Shown here: positions 52,938-62,222 of the stretch, in pieces | Numbering within the stretch: position 1 is the stretch's first letter | Layout of the letters: each line of letters opens with the position of its first letter | Source: Flavobacteriales bacterium | Lineage (GTDB): Bacteria; Bacteroidota; Bacteroidia; Flavobacteriales_D; CAJJDF01 | Assembly: GCA_018609055.1 (NCBI GenBank) | Contig: JABAYJ010000005.1 | Span: 204,984-268,983, forward strand | Reading direction: 5' to 3' | DNA length: 64,000 nt | Position numbers and translations under genes: made by a program | The notes under the pieces: generated by a model | The model's database searches: none | Told to the model about the DNA's origin: nothing | Seen by the model: the letters and a program-made list of their open reading frames with translations, nothing else

Positions 52938-55922
52938 TTATTGCTTGATAAACTTAGCAGTTTTAAATTTCATTCCTTCAGCTTGTATGCTTACAAAATA
53001 AACTCCAGTTGTTAAGTTTTCCGTATTAACTCTGTAGTTAACTTCTCCTTCTGCTTTGTTATTTAAAGTTTCAGATGAGATTAATTTTCCACTCATGCTG
53101 TAAATCGAAACAGATACATCAGACGTGTTAGCTAATTCGAAATTAACATTTGTGAAATTAACTGCTGGGTTAGGGTAAAGATTAATTGCTTGTACTTGTG
53201 CAACTTCTTCTTTTTCGATTTCTCTTGAACCTAATAAATCAGATGAACTCCAAATTCCTCTTCCGTGAGTACCAAAGTAAATCATACCTGAGTTAAAACA
53301 TTCTGACCAAGGTCTGTGTTGCTGTTGTACATCATATACAGGAACCATTCCCATTTCATCATTCTGACCTGTCCAAGTTGCTCCACCGTTAGTTGATATC
53401 CAAGCACCAAATTCAGTACCTGCAACTATCTTGTTCGCATCTTGAAAATCAATTATTGCATCAAATACTGGCATTGCTGGCAAGTTCCCTCTTATGGAAG
53501 AGAAAGATGAAGCTCCAGTAGTACTGGCCGCAGTAGTAGATTTAAAAATGTTTGAAGAAGCATTATATCCACCTGTTGTTACAACAACATGTTCAGGGTC
53601 GTTAGGGTCAACTCCTAGTCCAGCAATGTAGTTCCCACTAAATACATTAGTTACTTCTAACTGAGAAACTCCACTTCTTACATCCGCATAGTCGTATGCA
53701 GCTTGATCATTATCTGGAATAGAATTTACAACATCACCTTTTGAATCTTCGAAGTAAACATTGTTGAATCCTTTTATTCTTGTAACTCTACCTCCTGATT
53801 GACCAACATATAAGATATTTCCATCTTGAGAAAATTCCATTTCAGTAACTCTTCCTGTTACAGAGCTCATTACTTTCCACCATACTGGCAACCCTCCAAA
53901 TCTTAAAGCTCCTCTTGTTACCCATACACCTCCACTTCCTTGAAGCCCTAATGCGAATAAAGTCTGAATTTTATCTTGCACTTTTATAGTGTCCCTAGAT
54001 GTATAAGTATAAGTAGTATCTGTACCAATAATTGTAGTGTCAATAACAGCAGAGATGTTTTGAGTTAATACATGTGGGAATAACATACTCATGTTATCAC
54101 TTGGCACCATAATAGTTTGTCCAGCACTTTTGTTTTCAGTTGCTAAAAATATTACTGAATCAGTACTATTTACATCATTACCATTTTCATAAAGAGTGGT
54201 AACATTATAGAAAGGCTTTAAGTTATCACCTAAAGCATCAATTTCAGCTGATGTAAAACTTCCACTTCCAGTTCCTTTTGTAGCAGAGCGGAAGTTAGCA
54301 CCAGTATAAATACTTGAGAAAATTACGTTTTCATCTAAATGAGATATTTCGCAATCAAATCCATCTCCTCCTTGTACTCTATTAAATTCTAAAGGTGAAG
54401 TCCCAGGGGTATTCACGTCTTTGTACTGAGTTCCATTATCTTGTGCTCCTCCAATTAAATCTCCATATTTAGAATAAGCAATTCCATAAAACTGAGTTAC
54501 ATTATATCCTCTGTTTGCTGGGTAATAACTGATGTTAGCACTTTGTGCATTGTCAGATATTCCAACACCACCATCATTCCCTACATATAATCTATTGGTG
54601 TTATCCCAAACCATTTCATGATTATCTGCATGAACATAAAATCCATTTGTTTGAGCAACTTGTGAAGAAGAAACCTGAGCCATTTGTCCAAAAGGAGCAG
54701 CTGTTGTAGATTCAGTCCATTTAAATAAATTGATTCCTCCAACTATAAATTGTTTGGTGTTTCCTGGAACAACTGAAATAATGTTGTCATAGTTTCCTTG
54801 GTATTGTAATCCGTTAGCAAATGGATCAGTTGTCAATACAGTTGTAGGAACAGTTCCATTTGGAGTTTCTGGCACAACTTCAGTCCAAGTTTGACCATTA
54901 TCATGAGATGCAGAAATACCTCCTAACATACTCCCTGATTTAACCATTGAAGCGTAGATAGAATATTTACCATTCGTATTTTTCTCATGAGAAATACTGT
55001 ACTCTATTCTAGTTACAGAAGCTCCTGTTGCAGATTCTTTAATTTGATTTGCTCCTGTTCCAGAAACTCTAGTAAAGCTACCAGATCCTTCTTTTACATA
55101 TGTTCTGTTTCCTACTGCAGCAACAATTACACCTCCGTCTTTAGATATAGCTATGTCCCAAACAGAAATTCCTGCAAAAAGATTAATTCTATTAAATGTT
55201 GTTTTGTTTTCTACTTCAGTAATGTTTATTGTTCCATTACCAGCAATATAAATTTTATCTTGAGCATTAGGGTCTGCAACTATTGAATTTACATAATTAT
55301 TTCCCCAAGAAGATGGAGGGCTTAATTGTGTAAATGTTGCACCATCATCAGTAGTGTACCATACACCATTAGCTCTATGTCCACCACTTCCACCACTTGC
55401 AATTCCATTACCTTCTCTTTCGTGTCCTGTACCCACATAAATAGTTCCATTTGGTGTTTGAGCAATTGATGAAACAGATAAAACTTCAGCAAAGTTAGCT
55501 ACTCTATTCCAAGTATTACCTCTGTTTGTAGATTTGAATAAACCTCCACCAACACTTCCTGCATAAACAGTATTAATGTTGTTTCTGTCGACTAGTATAG
55601 CTCTTGTTCTACCACCAACATTATCAGGTCCTTCATCTACAAGAGTAAGAACTGAACTTCTGCTTGAGCTACTCATGTTTCTAATTGCTTTTAAAGCATT
55701 AGAAAAATCATTTGGTTCTATTTTACCAGTGTTTACGTTTAATCTCATTTCTTCATACAAATCAATTGCTTGCATAGAAGGAGTCTTTGCTTTTGCATAA
55801 GAATTTTCTCTAGGTTGGTATTTTGCAGTTTCTTTAGTGGTTAATTCACTAGTGAAAAAAGCAGCAATTCCAATTCCAGAAAGTAACATTCCTCCAAGGA
55901 TTAATTTAGTAGTAGTTTTCAT
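52938..55922 (-). CDS. Secreted Vps10/sortilin-type beta-propeller with T9SS sorting domain
   Basis: The 994-residue protein has a signal peptide or anchor (about 1-27). A large beta-propeller of sortilin/BNR type repeats follows (about 85-905), with Asp-box-like motifs such as STNRGNTWNRV, SHDNGQTWTEV and STNGGATWTGQ. The C-terminal T9SS domain carries INLYPNPAVNF and ends with KFIKQ. Such proteins are often labelled glycosyl hydrolase or photosystem-stability-like, but I see no catalytic residues, and several are T9SS-exported surface proteins. It is monocistronic with a strong terminator. Confidence 0.87.
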   Translation of the reverse strand: MKTTTKLILGGMLLSGIGIAAFFTSELTTKETAKYQPRENSYAKAKTPSMQAIDLYEEMRLNVNTGKIEPNDFSNALKAIRNMSSSSRSSVLTLVDEGPDNVGGRTRAILVDRNNINTVYAGSVGGGLFKSTNRGNTWNRVANFAEVLSVSSIAQTPNGTIYVGTGHEREGNGIASGGSGGHRANGVWYTTDDGATFTQLSPPSSWGNNYVNSIVADPNAQDKIYIAGNGTINITEVENKTTFNRINLFAGISVWDIAISKDGGVIVAAVGNRTYVKEGSGSFTRVSGTGANQIKESATGASVTRIEYSISHEKNTNGKYSIYASMVKSGSMLGGISASHDNGQTWTEVVPETPNGTVPTTVLTTDPFANGLQYQGNYDNIISVVPGNTKQFIVGGINLFKWTESTTAAPFGQMAQVSSSQVAQTNGFYVHADNHEMVWDNTNRLYVGNDGGVGISDNAQSANISYYPANRGYNVTQFYGIAYSKYGDLIGGAQDNGTQYKDVNTPGTSPLEFNRVQGGDGFDCEISHLDENVIFSSIYTGANFRSATKGTGSGSFTSAEIDALGDNLKPFYNVTTLYENGNDVNSTDSVIFLATENKSAGQTIMVPSDNMSMLFPHVLTQNISAVIDTTIIGTDTTYTYTSRDTIKVQDKIQTLFALGLQGSGGVWVTRGALRFGGLPVWWKVMSSVTGRVTEMEFSQDGNILYVGQSGGRVTRIKGFNNVYFEDSKGDVVNSIPDNDQAAYDYADVRSGVSQLEVTNVFSGNYIAGLGVDPNDPEHVVVTTGGYNASSNIFKSTTAASTTGASSFSSIRGNLPAMPVFDAIIDFQDANKIVAGTEFGAWISTNGGATWTGQNDEMGMVPVYDVQQQHRPWSECFNSGMIYFGTHGRGIWSSSDLLGSREIEKEEVAQVQAINLYPNPAVNFTNVNFELANTSDVSVSIYSMSGKLISSETLNNKAEGEVNYRVNTENLTTGVYFVSIQAEGMKFKTAKFIKQ

Positions 55923-56094
55923 AGGCTTATAATTTACTCTTAATGAGCTCTTTTTAGTATTAAAGTTCGTTCAATTTATCTTTTTGAAACATGAGTCACA
56001 ATAAATAGATTTTCACGAAAATAAAATTAACAAAATTTGAAATAGAAACACATAAATTTTAAATAAAATTTATACATATCTACAGAGGTTTATA

Positions 56095-56949
56095 TTAAAA
56101 CAAATGTTTTTCGGCATGATAAGAAGAACGAACCAAAGGACCACTCTCAACAAATCTGAATCCTTTTTGTAGACCAATCTCTTTATAAAAAGCGAATTTT
56201 TCAGGAGTTACAAATTCTTCAACTGGTAAATGTTCTTTAGTTGGCTGAAGGTACTGACCTAAAGTAAGTACATCAACACTCACTGATCTTAGGTCATCCA
56301 TTGTTTCTAAAACTTCTTCTTCAGATTCACCAAGACCAAGCATTACGCCTGATTTTGTTTTCATTCCTCCTTCTTTAAGCCTTCTTAGTAATTCTAAACT
56401 ACGGTTGTATTTTGCTTGAATCCTCACTTCTTTGGTTAATCTTCTAACTGTTTCTAAATTATGTGAAACAATTTCAGGAGCTACATCAATGATTTTTTGA
56501 AGATTCTCCCATTTTCCCATAAAATCAGGAATAAGAGTTTCCATTGTTGTAGTTGGAGATTTTCTTCTGATAGCTCTAACCGTTTGTGCCCAAATTTCGG
56601 CACCACCATCTGCTAGATCATCTCTATCTACAGATGTGATAACACAGTGTTTAACTTCCATTAAACTAACAGATTTGGCAATTTTTGCTGGTTCAAAAAG
56701 ATCAACTTCATCAGGTTTACCAGTAGCTACGTTACAAAATCCGCAAGATCTTGTGCAAGTGTTACCAAGTATCATAAAAGTTGCTGTTCCAGCTCCCCAA
56801 CATTCACCCATATTTGGGCAGTTACCACTTTGGCATATTGTATGAAGACCATGGTCATCAACAATATCACGGACTTTTTTATATTCCTTACCGATAGGTA
56901 ATTTAACTCTTAACCACTTAGGTTTTTTAGTCTTCTCTTTTACTTCCAT
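56095..56949 (-). CDS. lipA: Lipoyl synthase
   Basis: The 284-residue radical-SAM enzyme inserts sulfur into octanoyl groups on lipoyl-dependent enzymes. The auxiliary cluster site is Cys39, Cys44, Cys50 ([12 protein letters not shown]). The radical SAM cluster is Cys65, Cys69, Cys72 (CTRSCGFC). The C-terminal RSSYHA motif supplies the serine ligand. Length is typical. Its start directly follows the stop of the outer-membrane gene upstream (no spacer), so the two are co-transcribed. Confidence 0.97.
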   Translation of the reverse strand: MEVKEKTKKPKWLRVKLPIGKEYKKVRDIVDDHGLHTICQSGNCPNMGECWGAGTATFMILGNTCTRSCGFCNVATGKPDEVDLFEPAKIAKSVSLMEVKHCVITSVDRDDLADGGAEIWAQTVRAIRRKSPTTTMETLIPDFMGKWENLQKIIDVAPEIVSHNLETVRRLTKEVRIQAKYNRSLELLRRLKEGGMKTKSGVMLGLGESEEEVLETMDDLRSVSVDVLTLGQYLQPTKEHLPVEEFVTPEKFAFYKEIGLQKGFRFVESGPLVRSSYHAEKHLF

Positions 56950-57693
56950 TTAGTTGTAATACTTTTTACCAAATAAAATATTGATATAAAAATTGTAAAA
57001 TAATAATTCTTTGTCAGCATATGCAAGGATAGGGACTCCAGTAGGGAAAACATCCACAACTATTCCTGTTTCAATAGCAAATATGTTTTCTCTGTCTCGC
57101 GCGATTTCAAATTTAAAACCTGCATTTATATTTCCTCCAAGGGCAATTTTGCTTTCTCCTAGTCCTTTGCCTAAACTAGCTCTTCCAAAAATATTTGATT
57201 TACTATGAATATCTGGGTCATATCTTTCTTGGCTAGTAGTATTTACTCCTTCAGTATTTTGAATTTCAAGATACTTTGGTTTTACAATACCAGTATTTAA
57301 ACCAGCTTTCCAAACAAAATATATTTCTACACCTTTTTCCCTTTGTTTTTCATAGAGCATTCTTTGCTTACCAAAGCTTAATCTAAGGTTGTACAAAGAG
57401 TTAACCTTTCCATATTTAAATGAAGAAGTGAAGCTGCCTGGGGCTACTTGGTATCTAATCCTATATTCCTTAGGATCCTTAATATTTACAAAATCAAGGC
57501 TAAATAGATTATATGTCTTATAAGTTTTAAATTTTGAATAAGTGAAATTTCCTCCCCAACCATTTGTATGGAGAATAAGTCCTCCAAAAACTTCTGAGCG
57601 AAAACCAGCTTTATTTTCTTGGGTAGCAGGGATTTGAGCAAAAGAGATTTGCCAAAAACTGATTGAAATCAATAAGATAATAAAACGTTTCAT
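56950..57693 (-). CDS. Outer-membrane barrel-like protein upstream of lipA
   Basis: I choose ATG 57693 (MKRFIILLISISFWQISFAQ) over the in-frame ATG 21 bases earlier because it gives a standard signal peptide. The mature region (about 227 residues) has alternating beta strands (GFRSEVFGGLIL, YRIRYQVAPG, IYFVWKAGLN, LFYNFYINILFG), as in small outer-membrane barrels. No family recognised. It adjoins lipA without a gap, a pairing common in this group but of no clear functional meaning. Confidence 0.78.
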   Translation of the reverse strand: MKRFIILLISISFWQISFAQIPATQENKAGFRSEVFGGLILHTNGWGGNFTYSKFKTYKTYNLFSLDFVNIKDPKEYRIRYQVAPGSFTSSFKYGKVNSLYNLRLSFGKQRMLYEKQREKGVEIYFVWKAGLNTGIVKPKYLEIQNTEGVNTTSQERYDPDIHSKSNIFGRASLGKGLGESKIALGGNINAGFKFEIARDRENIFAIETGIVVDVFPTGVPILAYADKELLFYNFYINILFGKKYYN

Positions 57694-57760
57694 TTCATTT
57701 TGTTTCCTGTTCAATACAAATATAAAGAAACTTTACTTTGGATTTGAATAAGTTAAGACC

Positions 57761-57789
57761 AAAAAAAACACAATCCATAGGATTGTGTT
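57761..57789 (-). terminator. Terminator of the 56-residue lipoprotein gene
   Basis: AACACAATCC (57767-57776) pairs with GGATTGTGTT (57780-57789) across a short ATA loop; on the minus strand about eight T follow. It lies 27 bases past the small gene's stop. Confidence 0.85.
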
Positions 57790-57816
57790 GTAATATTAAT
57801 TCGAATCAATTACCGT

Positions 57817-57987
57817 TTAGCTTTTCGCTTCAAGAGTAAAATTAGTAAGTATTACTTCGTTTTGAGTTTTTTCTATACTTGAAATATTCCCATAAGCATC
57901 ACATTTTTGCTTTTTTGAGGTAGTACAAGAAGTAGCAAAAAGGGCAACAGCTGCTATCGTGATGATTGTTTTGAGTATATTTTTCAT
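57817..57987 (-). CDS. Small lipoprotein, 56 residues
   Basis: An ATG at 57987 opens a 56-codon frame ending TAA at 57817. The product has a lipoprotein signal (IAAVALFATS-C21) followed by a short polar tail containing KKQKCDAYGNISS. It has its own strong terminator and lies in the gap before the divergent Omp85 gene, which supports a real gene. Unknown function; short lipoproteins of this type are common in Flavobacteriales. Confidence 0.72.
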   Translation of the reverse strand: MKNILKTIITIAAVALFATSCTTSKKQKCDAYGNISSIEKTQNEVILTNFTLEAKS

Positions 57988-58246
57988 TTTTAGTTATTTA
58001 GTTGCTTACAAAAAAAGGTATATTTACTTAGTGTTAGGCATTCAGCTGTGTTGAATTATAAACAAGTTGTCAACAATTTGAACTGAATTAACCTCACTTA
58101 GTTATAATATTTATACTCTCTAGAGGAAGTAAGGTTGCTTTTAAAGGTGTATTTATTTATGAACGAGATTTTTTAATACTAATTGTAATATTTTCAACTA
58201 AATAGAGAATTTAAAAATATTAATACTTGTTTTGAGTTTAAAGATT

Positions 58247-59929
58247 ATGCGTTTTCATTTTCATAAATTTTTTGTTTTTCTTCTTTTAATAACTGCTAGT
58301 AAAGCTTTGTTGGGTCAAGAGAAATTAGAAGTTTATGAAAATAATAAATTAATAATTTCTGAGAGTTTTAAAGATTCTGTTTCACAATCAATTTATCTTC
58401 AAAATGTTAATTTAAAGTATATCTCTAAAGGATATATCGAGTTTAAACTTGATACACTTGAAAACAGAGATGATTTTTTGAAATTATTTTTATATAAAGG
58501 CCCTCAGTATAACTGGGATAAATTGAGTTTGGGAAAGAACTTGCAAAGTGAGAATTTTTCTTTTAGTGAGTCCGGGAAAGTATTCAATTCAAATTCACTA
58601 ATTGATGGTATTGATAAGCAATTAAGGTTTTATGAGGATAATGGGTATCCTTTTGCAAGGGTTTATTTTGACTCTTTGAGAATAACCAAAGAAAGAATAT
58701 CGGGAAAATTAATGTCTAACCTAGGGGACTATTTTTCTATAGATAGTATTGTAATTAAAGGAGGTTCAAAAACCAGCAAACAATTTATACTTAGACATAT
58801 TGGGATTAATAAAGGTCAGACTTACAATGAAAGTCTAATTAGAAAGATAGATTCTAAGCTACAAAACATTCCTTTTATAGAAATAATTAGAGGTTCAGAA
58901 GTGTTTTTCACCAAGGGGAAAGCTACTTTGGTTCTTTATGTCAAAGATAAATCTGCAAGTCGGTTTGATGGAATTTTAGGAATAAATCCTGATGAGAATA
59001 CGGGAAAAATAACTGTAGTAGGTGACGTAAAAGTTAATTTGCTTAATGCTTTTAAAAGGGGAGAGAAAGTATTATTAAACTTTGAATCGATAAAAGCTAA
59101 TACTCAAAATTATGCCTTTGAAGTTGATTATCCTTTTTTGTTTGGAAGTAGAGTAGGGCTTATTACTTCAATAAACTACTTTAGGCAAGATACTACATTT
59201 GCAAATCTTAATTTAAAAGGAGGATTCTCCTTCTTTTTGGAAAATCAACAAAGAATTTCTGTTTTTGCTAATGTTATTCAGTCAAATAGTCTACTGTCTC
59301 AATCATCTAATTCTAATGAGTTTCAATCTTTACAAACTATTTATTTAGGAGTGATTTATGAACTTACTAATTTGGATTATAGACTAAATCCAAGAAAAGG
59401 ATGGTCAGCTCAAATTGAATTGAATTCTGGAAATAAAACTATTGGGAGTTCAACAGGAAGTAATGATGATGAAACCAATATGTCCTCTTTTCAAATAAAA
59501 TCAGATGTTAAAGCTTCTTATTTTATTCCCTTGTTTAAAAAATCAACAATAAAATTTGGGGTTCAATCGGGTAATATTTTTGGAGAAACTATTTATGATA
59601 ATGAATTATACCAAATAGGTGGGTTAAATACTCTAAGGGGATTTAATCAGCAGTCATTTTTGGTTTCTAATTATGCAATTGTTACTTCGGAGTTTCGTTA
59701 TTTATTCGATAGAAATTCAGCAGTTTTTGGTTTTGTTGATGCCTCTTTTTACGAGAAAAAGTCGATTGATGAATTTGTCACTGATACTCCTTTTGGTTTT
59801 GGAGCAGGTGTAAATTTTCAGACTGGTGCTGGAATTTTCACATTAACTTATGGCCTAGGAAAGCAGCTGGGTAATCCTATTCTAATCAAAAACGGGAAAG
59901 TTCACTTTGGGTTTGTCAGTTTGTTTTAA
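58247..59929 (+). CDS. Omp85-family outer-membrane protein (BamA/TamA-like)
   Basis: The ATG at 58247 (MRFHFHKFFVFLLLITASKA...) gives a signal peptide ending near LLGQ; a TTG five codons earlier is less likely. The 560 residues hold about two POTRA-like domains (about 85-225, with YEDNGYPFARVYFDS and GINKGQTYNESLI). A 16-strand-type Omp85 barrel follows (about 225-560), with YQIGGLNTLRGFNQQSF carrying the conserved L6 RGF motif. It has fewer POTRAs than BamA (five) and no signal of a patatin domain. TamA-like assembly or export of surface proteins is plausible. Confidence 0.88.
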   Translation: MRFHFHKFFVFLLLITASKALLGQEKLEVYENNKLIISESFKDSVSQSIYLQNVNLKYISKGYIEFKLDTLENRDDFLKLFLYKGPQYNWDKLSLGKNLQSENFSFSESGKVFNSNSLIDGIDKQLRFYEDNGYPFARVYFDSLRITKERISGKLMSNLGDYFSIDSIVIKGGSKTSKQFILRHIGINKGQTYNESLIRKIDSKLQNIPFIEIIRGSEVFFTKGKATLVLYVKDKSASRFDGILGINPDENTGKITVVGDVKVNLLNAFKRGEKVLLNFESIKANTQNYAFEVDYPFLFGSRVGLITSINYFRQDTTFANLNLKGGFSFFLENQQRISVFANVIQSNSLLSQSSNSNEFQSLQTIYLGVIYELTNLDYRLNPRKGWSAQIELNSGNKTIGSSTGSNDDETNMSSFQIKSDVKASYFIPLFKKSTIKFGVQSGNIFGETIYDNELYQIGGLNTLRGFNQQSFLVSNYAIVTSEFRYLFDRNSAVFGFVDASFYEKKSIDEFVTDTPFGFGAGVNFQTGAGIFTLTYGLGKQLGNPILIKNGKVHFGFVSLF

Positions 59930-59931
59930 CC

Positions 59932-59964
59932 AAAAAAAACTCCCAGTTATTAGCTGAGAGTTTT
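59932..59964. terminator. Bidirectional terminator between the Omp85 and endonuclease genes
   Basis: AAAACTCCCAG (59936-59946) pairs with CTGAGAGTTTT (59954-59964), one G-U pair on the minus strand, with A and T runs outside. It separates two converging genes. Confidence 0.82.
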
Positions 59965-59984
59965 GAAGATTAAGCTTTAACAAT

Positions 59985-62213
59985 TTAGTTTTTAATAAAA
60001 CTAAGCGTTTCATTAAATGAACTTCCAGTTATTCTTATTTGGTACATACCTGAACTTAACTGATCAATTTTTATTGATTTACTATCGCTTGTTAATCCAT
60101 TAAATGAACTTGAAGCAACAGTCTGTCCGATTGAATTTGTGATTTTGTAATTCAATGTTTCACTCTCGTTTAACGAGTATATTAAGTTAATGCTATTGTT
60201 AGCTGGATTAGGATATAAACTTACTTGTTTAAGATTACTCATTTCCTCAAGACTAACTGGTGTAGTTAAACATGGAGATGCAGATTGTAACCAAGTCATT
60301 GTCATAAAATCAATATAACATACATAGCTCATGCTATCAATAAATGGGTTACGGTTATTCTGAAGTGACTCGATATAATCGTTTCTAGCCATTTCTTTTT
60401 CGTCAACTGGATCTTGCCAGTGCCATTTTTTTAACACGTCTTGTTCTTGCTCGTAATTAACGATAAAAGCATCAATAGGGTTTGGTAATGCCCAGCTATT
60501 ACCGCTAACACCTTCGTATGTTGCACACATGTAAAAGATTGCTCTTGCAGCATTTCCTTTATGCTCATCTCTTGGCTCATAAACAGCTTTTCCTCTTGCG
60601 TCAGTTCCGTAAGTTCCATCTAAAAAAGTAGAGGTAACATTTACAACTTCTCCTAAAGGTCTGTTACTTCTTACTGCATTTGCATTATTCTGGTTAGTAG
60701 GGTATAGGTTGTGATAATCACTATACTCTGGCTTAGTTTGGTCTCCATAAGTTGGCATCCAACTCTGTGGAAAACTGTGCTCTCGAGAAATATAAGTAAA
60801 TGTAAATGGAGCTGTATAAATATACTCGTCACCAGTATACACACAAGTTACTACCTGTTGTCCGTTTGATGTATCTCTTGATGCAAACTCATCAATGTAA
60901 GTGTCATCAAAATCGCCATAAAATCTTAAAGTGTGAGGGTTTATTTTAGTTTGTAAATCAGAAACAAAAGTATTAGCAGATGTACTTATTCCGTTATAAT
61001 AGTTACTCGCCATCATTGTAACAGGAGTAGTTAAATTAGCTGTTCTTGCTGTGCTGTTATAATTTGAAAAAGTTCCGGTTCCACTGTAAGAATATACTGC
61101 AACATGGTAAGTTGAGTTAGCATATGTTTCTTTAGATAAGTATGATAAATTCTTACCAACATAAGCAACTTTAGCATTCCCAATTACATCTCCAGGAGTA
61201 TAACTCATTCCATCAACTGGAGTTCCAGTTGGAGCACTTCCATTTTTAAATAAAACTAAATAGCTTTCATCAGCTAATGGTGTGTTTGGTGTAATACTCA
61301 CTCCATATTTATAAGTAGAAATATTGCTGAAAGTTGCAGCAGATGGAGTAGATGGTTCGGTAGCAAGTCCATTACCATACCCAATAAAATCTATGATATA
61401 AGGATTTTCTGTTGAATCATTATTAGCAATTGTTATTGTTGAATTTCTTGTTCCAGCAGCTGAAGGAGTAAAGTCAATTTTAATTGTATCAGATGATAAG
61501 CTACTTATACTTAGCGGAGAGCTTACGACACTAAATTCAGTTGAGTTAGAGCTTAGTACACTCGTTAATTTCAAAGTACTATCTGTCCCTTGATTTTCAA
61601 TTATTAAATTGATTCTCTTTGTGTTTCCAACTGTTTCAGAAGTGTAGTATTTACCACCACTAAAAATAGTATCGGTTCCAATAAGTGCATTTATTTCTGC
61701 CTCTGGCTTTGCCAATGGTGAACCAATATCGATATCGTCAATAGATACATTGTAACCACTTATTTTATCGAAATAATAAAATTTAATATACCTAGTGCTT
61801 GTTTTACAAGTGTCCTTAAACTGAGTATAAGTAGTTCCGCTTAACTGAGCATCTTTTATTGTTCTAACAGTATCATAAGTAATGTCATCAGCTGACATAA
61901 GTACTTTAAGAGTTCCTAAGTAACTAGCACCAATTGCTTGTCCTTTTAAATAGTAAGATACTTCTCCACCTTCTGCTACTATGTTTATTTTAAGAAAATG
62001 ACCTGTTCCGCTTAGTTTTACACTTGGTGCAGATGTATTTCCATTATTGGCATAAAAACCTGGAGCATATGTTGCTCCACCAGCAGTTATTCCCATAGTA
62101 ACACCAGTTGGTAAAGTAGTGTTAGGAACAGTCCAAGAAAAAGGTATTGGAGCTTGTGAAAATGAAGTGTAGCTTAATAAAATTGCTACTAGTATTAGTA
62201 AATTGTTTTTCAT
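59985..62213 (-). CDS. Secreted endonuclease I family nuclease with T9SS sorting domain
   Basis: The 742-residue protein has a signal peptide (1-19, ending SYTSFSQ), a beta-sandwich (about 20-170) and an ASPM/Hydin-like Ig domain (about 185-280). A linker Fn3-like region (about 285-395) leads to an endonuclease I domain (about 405-650). That domain shows REHSFPQSW with the general-base His, SDYHNLYPTNQNNANAVRSN with the metal-binding Asn, and EPRDEHKGNAARAIFYM. The T9SS domain carries VSLYPNPANNS. It should cut DNA or RNA outside the cell. It lies 9 bases after a TonB receptor gene on the same strand, so extracellular nucleic acid may be digested for uptake. Confidence 0.93.
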   Translation of the reverse strand: MKNNLLILVAILLSYTSFSQAPIPFSWTVPNTTLPTGVTMGITAGGATYAPGFYANNGNTSAPSVKLSGTGHFLKINIVAEGGEVSYYLKGQAIGASYLGTLKVLMSADDITYDTVRTIKDAQLSGTTYTQFKDTCKTSTRYIKFYYFDKISGYNVSIDDIDIGSPLAKPEAEINALIGTDTIFSGGKYYTSETVGNTKRINLIIENQGTDSTLKLTSVLSSNSTEFSVVSSPLSISSLSSDTIKIDFTPSAAGTRNSTITIANNDSTENPYIIDFIGYGNGLATEPSTPSAATFSNISTYKYGVSITPNTPLADESYLVLFKNGSAPTGTPVDGMSYTPGDVIGNAKVAYVGKNLSYLSKETYANSTYHVAVYSYSGTGTFSNYNSTARTANLTTPVTMMASNYYNGISTSANTFVSDLQTKINPHTLRFYGDFDDTYIDEFASRDTSNGQQVVTCVYTGDEYIYTAPFTFTYISREHSFPQSWMPTYGDQTKPEYSDYHNLYPTNQNNANAVRSNRPLGEVVNVTSTFLDGTYGTDARGKAVYEPRDEHKGNAARAIFYMCATYEGVSGNSWALPNPIDAFIVNYEQEQDVLKKWHWQDPVDEKEMARNDYIESLQNNRNPFIDSMSYVCYIDFMTMTWLQSASPCLTTPVSLEEMSNLKQVSLYPNPANNSINLIYSLNESETLNYKITNSIGQTVASSSFNGLTSDSKSIKIDQLSSGMYQIRITGSSFNETLSFIKN

Positions 62214-62222
62214 GATTATTTT

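Noticed and set aside
57988..58246. About 259-bp divergent gap between the small lipoprotein and the Omp85 gene
   Set aside because: Presumably holds two promoters, but no consensus elements, RNA structure or further gene could be supported.
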